Part shown: positions 59,265 to 64,000 of the stretch, piece by piece
How the letters are laid out: the number at the start of each line of letters is the position of its first letter
How positions within the stretch are numbered: the stretch's first letter is position 1
Source of the DNA: Pterobdella sp. o SKG-2022
Taxonomy: Eukaryota; Annelida; Clitellata; Hirudinida; Piscicolidae
Length of the DNA stretch: 64,000 nt
NCBI GenBank assembly: GCA_964035795.1
Contig: OZ038325.1
Location: forward strand, 3,306,777-3,370,776
Direction: 5' to 3'
Position numbers and translations under genes: made by a program
Notes under the pieces: model-generated
Seen by the model: the letters and a program-made list of their open reading frames with translations, nothing else
Told to the model about the DNA's origin: nothing
The model's database searches: none

Positions 59265-61309
59265 TTTTTTTTTTTATCCCGAGCACCCTAGTCTTGTTGG
59301 ATGCTCCTCATGTCCCCATCAAGACCGTCCAGTGGTCGAGAACCTCAGCCGCTCTCGCGGGGTCGGTTCACAGACTCTCGGGGCCCAGTGTGGTACTTAT
59401 TTTGGAGCAGGTGAAGAGGTGAGGGGTTTTGTGAATGTGTGTTTGGCAGAGTGGGCATGAAGGTGAGGGATGAGATGAGGGTGAGATTTTGTTGAGGTAT
59501 GAGAGGATGAAAGGTGATTTGTTTGATCTGAGTTGGGCGACAGTGCGGCGAGTGTGGTGGTCTAGGGTGGTTTCTGATTCATGAATGGGTGGGGGTTGCT
59601 TGCTGAGGATTTTGTTGTGAGTGGATGATATGTAGTTGTGTACTGTTTTTGTGTGATTGGTTTTTATGTTGTTTTTTATTTGTGTGGGAGAGGTGGGCTG
59701 GGTGGAGGAGGGTATGTTTAGGGTGTAGTTGATGTTGTTGAATGTGGATTGTTTTTTTTATCTGGGTGGGCTTCTTGTGTGGTGAGTGGGTGTAGGAGAT
59801 GAGTGGGGTGGGAGGCTTTTTGTGTGAGTTGTGATGCGTGAAGTTGGAGATGATTTTGGAGTGGAAGGATTTTGGTCTCTGAGTGGAGGTGTTAGGTGTT
59901 GGTGTCTATGGTCCAGCCAGTGATTGTTCTCAAGGCTGCGTTTTGGATTTTTTGGAGTTTGTTGAGGGAGGTGAATGAGATGATGGGTGACCAGATGGTG
60001 TTAGCGAATTCGATGATGGGAAGGAGTAATGTTTTGTATGTGGTGATGAGTGTTTCTTTGCTTTTTCCCCAGTGTGCTGATGTGAGAAGTTTTAGGAGAT
60101 TGAGTGATTTTTTTGCTTTAGTGATGGTGTTGTCTGTCTGGGTGGAGTATTTTAGTTTGGGGTCAAAAGTTAAGCCAAAGATGGTAGGGTTGGAGGTGGT
60201 AGGGATGGGAATGTTGTTGATGTGGATGTTCAGGGGTTTGTTATATTCTGATGAGTTCGGGGTCATGAGAGTTGATGTGGTTTTGGTAGGGTTGATTTTT
60301 AGGTTGTTATTGTGAGTCTATGTGTGTATTTCATTGAGGTATGGTAGGAGGTTCTGGGTGGCTGTGTTGATGTTGGGGTGAGATGATGTTATGGTGAAAT
60401 CGTCTGCGTAGGTGATGAGGTTGAGTGAGCTGATTTTGGGGAGTGGTATGTCTGAGAGGTATATGTTGAAGAGAGTGGGTGATAAGACGCCCCTTTGGGG
60501 AACACCTGCTTTGATGTTTGTGTGTTTTGATGTGTGATTGTTATATGAGGTGTATTGTCGGCGGCCTTTTAGGTAGTTGGCCAGGAATTTGATTATTGTT
60601 GTAGGAATGTGGGTGTTGTGTATTTTGTGGATGAGTTGGTGGATGTTGATCGTGTCGAATGCTTTGGTCGTGTCGAGGGCGGTGAGGATTGTTCTATGGG
60701 GGGGGTTGAAACCAGTGAGTATGGTGTTATTGATTTGATGTAGGGCTGTGGTGGTGGAGTGTGCGGCTCTGAAGCCGTGTTGGTGTGTTGGGAGGATTAT
60801 ATTAGTGGTGATGTGTGGGAGGATGATTTTTTCTAGAATTTTTGCTATGGGAGAGAGTAGGGCTATTGGTCTGTATGAGGAGGGGAGAGAAGGGTTTTTG
60901 TTGGGTTTGGCGATGGGGATGATTTTGGAAGTTTTTCATATTTGGAGTATGGTGTTTGTGTCGATTGTGATGTTGTAGAGGTTGATTGAGTGTTTGATGG
61001 CTATTAGTCCTAGGTGTTTGAGATGTTTGATGTTGATATTGTCTGGTTCTGAGGAGTTGTTATTTTTAGATTGTTTTATAGCGAGGATGGTATCTGATTC
61101 GGTGATTGTTATTGGGGTAGATGTGAGTGATTTTGTGAGTTTGTTATTCTGTGAGTGGGGCTGGAGGAGTGTTTTGTGGTTGATTTAAAATATTTATTTA
61201 GTGTGTCTGTGTGGGTTGTTTTGTTGTTGTGAGTGATGGTTGTATTGGTGGGAGTGGTAGGTTTTTTTGGGTTGAGGGCCTTTACTGTGGACCATAGGAT
61301 GTGAGTATT
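59265..61309 (-). mobile_element. Jockey-like LINE inserted with 7-bp target duplication
   Basis: The minus strand is A/C-rich and reads RT: SSEPDNINIKHLKHLGLIAI, SSYRPIALLSPIAKILEKII, HQHGFRAAHSTTTALHQINN, TTKAFDTINIHQLI, AGVPQRGVLSPTLFNIYLSD, TYADDFTI, IFGLTFDPKLKYSTQTDNTI. Its poly(A) tail appears as T at 59265-59275. TGTTGAC at 59258-59264 is repeated at 61310-61316. Only a few stops remain; the endonuclease is missing (5' truncated). Confidence 0.86.
59892..60266 (-). pseudogene. Jockey-like RT thumb/C-terminal frame
   Basis: 124 codons, with NIPIPTTSNPTIFGLTFDPK, LLPIIEFANTIWSPIISFTS and LQKIQNAALRTITGW, standard for Jockey-clade pol. It is separated from the palm by one stop near 60318. 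Confidence 0.82.
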
Positions 61310-61800
61310 TGTTGACCTAGAAAAGGCTTTCGACACTGTTTTACGCAACACTGTCTGGTGGGCATTAAGGCGTCTGAATGTGCCGGAATGGCTTGTACAA
61401 GCAATACAGTGCACTTATGACAGAAGTCAAAGCTTTGTCAAAATTAATGGCCAGCTTAGTAAGCAGATTGAAACAACGACAGGGCTCGATCCTAAGCCCC
61501 CTCTTATTCATCATAGTCATGCAAGCCATTCGTGAAGAGCTTGGAAACGATGAATGCACAAAAGAGGTTCTGTACGCAGATGATCTACTTATCATGGCCA
61601 GAAATATCAATGCAGCTACCAATAGACTAGAAGAAGGGCTGAAAATCCTTGAAATACATGGATTAAAAATAAATCTAGAAAAAACCAAATATGCTGAAAG
61701 TAATTTCTCTGAAAAATGCTCACCAATAGTTACAACTGGTCGTTTTCCGTGCTCTGTTTATGGCAAGGGTGTTGGACGAAACTTTCTTAGATGAAACAAA
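61310..61800 (+). mobile_element. LINE family D-like, right half of split copy
   Basis: Continues exactly: left QWCVD joins right LEKAFDTVLRNTVWWALRRL. Then LLFIIVMQAIREELGNDE, LYADDLLIMARNINAATNRL and FPCSVYGKGVGRN, the start of the zinc finger. It ends there at about 61795 without a 3' tail. Confidence 0.83.
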
Positions 61801-61829
61801 TGTCAAGATTGGATACACTTAAGGTGCAG

Positions 61830-62350
61830 TAAGCTTATTTGTTTTCTCCAGTCTTGAGAATGCCCTCTTCCAACCATATTTGATCTGCCAGTACTTTGAT
61901 CCAGCTCACAGTCGTTTCAGAGGCCAGAATTAGAATTTCAGTTCTTATATCATCTATTCCTAGAGCACTGTTTTTTTTAAACTGTTTTAGCGCTGTTTCT
62001 ATTTCTTGTTCTGATAGAGGAGCTGTCAATTGGTCAAGATCGTACTGAATATTACATCTTGGTAGAACTTCGTATGTAGCATCGTCAATTTTTGTATCCA
62101 CGTTTATTAATTTTGTGAAGTATTGGTGTCAACTTTGCAATTTTTGCTTTGATGTTGAAATTTTTGTTACACCATCTGTGTTTAATAAACTTTGATATTG
62201 AATATGACGGGATCTGCCTATCGATTTTAATTATTTAAGGAGAACCGCCTTGACCAAGTTTCATATTGATCTCTGCTAATTTTTCCCCTTCTTTTTTTTC
62301 TTCTTCCACCATTTTTTCAAGGCTCTACGGAATTTTTTTTTTGTTTCTTC
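61830..62350 (-). mobile_element. LINE RT N-terminal fragment
   Basis: APLSEQEIETALKQFKKNSA, LGIDDIRTEILILASETTV resembles the 'EE.E.ALK..K..KA.G.D.I..E.L' start of LINE reverse transcriptases. A Glu/Lys-rich decayed linker lies to its right. Confidence 0.65.
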
Positions 62351-62410
62351 AAGTTAATCTGTTTTGCGCTTGTATGTCATAATTTGGAGTTTATATATTA
62401 ATCTAATTGG

Positions 62411-63214
62411 ATTACACTGCTATACATGTCCCAGTAATTGGGGTTGACACAGTGGGTTTAGATTATTTATACTAAATTAAAGTATATTATGAAATAAGCC
62501 ATTTATTCGGAACAAATTTTATTGACTGCCAACCCGAGCTGACGTCCAACTTGAAATTATCAAACTCAAGGTTCGCCGTTCCCTCATTTGAGCAGTTTGC
62601 TTTGACGTTATCAAAAAAAAATGCGCATTAATACCAGGATATCAGTTTGTTGATACCTGCCACCAGAGTCTACTGTTATCCAAGTTATAACAGAAAAGCA
62701 GTTTCAATTTGGAGACGCTATCTTCGGTGCAGTTTAACGTCACCAAAGACAGCGTCTTCAATTTGAGACAGCTTTTCTGTTATAACCTGGATAACAGTAG
62801 ACTTCGGTAACAGGTATCGACAAACTGATATCCTGGTATCGTTGTCATTTGGCTTGGCGGATGATCATTCTTTATTGACAACGGCAAGGCAAACTGCACC
62901 AAAGACAGCGTCTCCAATTTGAGACAGCTTTTCTGTTATAACCTGGATAACAGTAGACTTCGGTAACAGGTATCGACAAACTGATATCCTGGTATCGTTG
63001 TCATTTGGCTTGGCGGAGGATCATTCTTTATTGACAACGGCAAGGCAAACTGCCCAAGTGCGGGAACGGCGGTTCTTGAAATCCGATAGTTTCAAGTTGG
63101 ACGTTAGCTTGGGCTGGCAGTTCTATGAAAACTTTGTCCCAACTAAAAATGGCTTTCATTAGCCGACTGCTGTATACCCCAGCTACTGGGACGCCTACAA
63201 CAGTATAATCTTAT
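62411..63214. mobile_element. foldback element FB1, complete, with internal duplication
   Basis: The left end ATTACACTGCTATACATGTC is mirrored by the right end GACGCCTACAACAGTATAAT, and the whole left half pairs with the right half (CCGAGCTGACGTCCAACTTG vs CAAGTTGGACGTTAGCTTGG). A 156-bp unit (62741-62896) is repeated at 62897-63053 with about two differences. No protein frame, so it is non-autonomous. Single arms occur at 12462 and 30724. Confidence 0.75.
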
Positions 63215-63219
63215 ATCGA

Positions 63220-63250
<31 letters not shown>

Positions 63251-64000
63251 CATTAATAATGATATTAGTACTATTTATATATTTTTGATGTTGTCATCAT
63301 TAATAACGTTGATTTGTTTATCGCCATGTGATTTGGAAAAGAATACTAATGAGAAGGTTTAAGGTAGTTTATAATAATATTAATAATAATAACCATAAAA
63401 ATCATCATCATCAACCTGATAACTCTTTTGAGAACGCGCTCCTTGTTCACCCGCGCGACGAGCGATGCGGCATGGGGGTATATTTTTTTGTTTAGTCATA
63501 GTTATTCTTTTTGCTGGATGAGATTTAGGGTCGCAACTTCTCTAAAAATTTACATGTTTCTCTTCTTACTCGAGCAAGATTGCCTACAGTTGTAACCAAG
63601 AATGTTTCCGCCACCATAGCATCGGTATTTTGATGTATTCAAAAAAGAAACTACTGCTTCCCATGTGGAAAAAGCATGATTTAAGGTTTACTCCTTAGAT
63701 AGAGATGAACTGCTAGCCGTGGAATTCACGCAAACCCAGAGGCAGAAATATATTTTACTGATGACGAAGAAAACAATAAATAGAATAATATTACCGATAA
63801 ATGAAGTTTTACAAAACAGAAGGATAGAGATAAATAAAATGAATACATAAATAATTATAAAAATAATCGAGAAATAATAACAGTAATAAAAATATAATTA
63901 AAAACAATATAATATAAAAATAAATAAACAATAAAAAATAATAATGAGTAAAAAGAGAAAGTTTTAATTGAGGAAAATACAAAAAACGGCCCAAGAGAGT
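63215..64000. other. RhoGAP intron 3 sequence, no gene seen
   Basis: An ATT microsatellite at 63224-63250, then mostly AT-rich unique sequence with a GC-richer patch at 63440-63475. No further RhoGAP exon was recognised. Confidence 0.45.

Noticed and set aside
1..64000. CRISPR arrays, operons, Shine-Dalgarno sites
   Set aside because: None seen; spliced genes, SINEs and LINEs show this is animal nuclear DNA.

Overview
This window looks like AT-rich nuclear DNA of an invertebrate animal. It has GT-AG introns, long gene-poor stretches, many microsatellites, and dense non-LTR (LINE) retrotransposon, tRNA-SINE and foldback/MITE insertions. The species cannot be fixed from the sequence; no bacterial-type operon, rRNA gene or CRISPR array is visible. 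Most open frames longer than 60 codons are retrotransposon relics or microsatellite artefacts. The cellular genes are split into short exons, which I assembled by joining conserved peptides across phase-consistent splice sites.

Three cellular genes are supported. (1) A complete PI-PLC X-domain protein gene (PLCXD family) lies on the minus strand: seven coding exons from 21822 down to 2454, 342 codons. Its introns are swollen by retrotransposons. (2) A complete PFTAIRE-type cyclin-dependent kinase gene (CDK14/CDK15/Eip63E family) lies on the plus strand: fifteen coding exons from 22214 to 47386, about 851 codons. It ends in an unusual Gln/Asn/His-rich tail of about 330 residues. Its start codon lies 392 bp from that of PLCXD, head to head, which suggests a shared divergent promoter. 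(3) The first three coding exons of a BAR-RhoGAP gene (ARHGAP17/ARHGAP44, RICH/nadrin family) lie on the plus strand at 55382-56737; the gene runs beyond the window.

Mobile DNA by region: 1-1920 LINE (-) split by a 242-bp MITE; 5640-9530 LINE family A (+); 9730-10905 family B 5' part (-); 13205-16300 CR1/L2-like relic split by a family D LINE that itself carries a SINE; 16300-18075 family B (+); 19285-21425 L2-like (+); 24440-25545 SINE plus an unknown repeat split by a family D 3' end; 26329-30472 foldback element whose centre holds a near-full-length family B LINE and a MITE; 30563-31522 SINE, half foldback and an intact palindromic MITE; 32170-38140 three minus-strand LINEs in a row (C, A, D); 40915-45965 family D split by a minus-strand L2-like element; 52170-53040 minus-strand LINE pieces; 57110-61800 family D split by a minus-strand Jockey-like element with a 7-bp target duplication; 62411-63214 foldback element with an internal tandem duplication.

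The most unusual non-coding signal is at 53086-53292. Three in-register arrays of alternating GAA/TTC pentamers, resembling heat-shock elements, lie just upstream of a TATATAAA box, inside an 81-bp tandem duplication about 2 kb upstream of the RhoGAP start codon.
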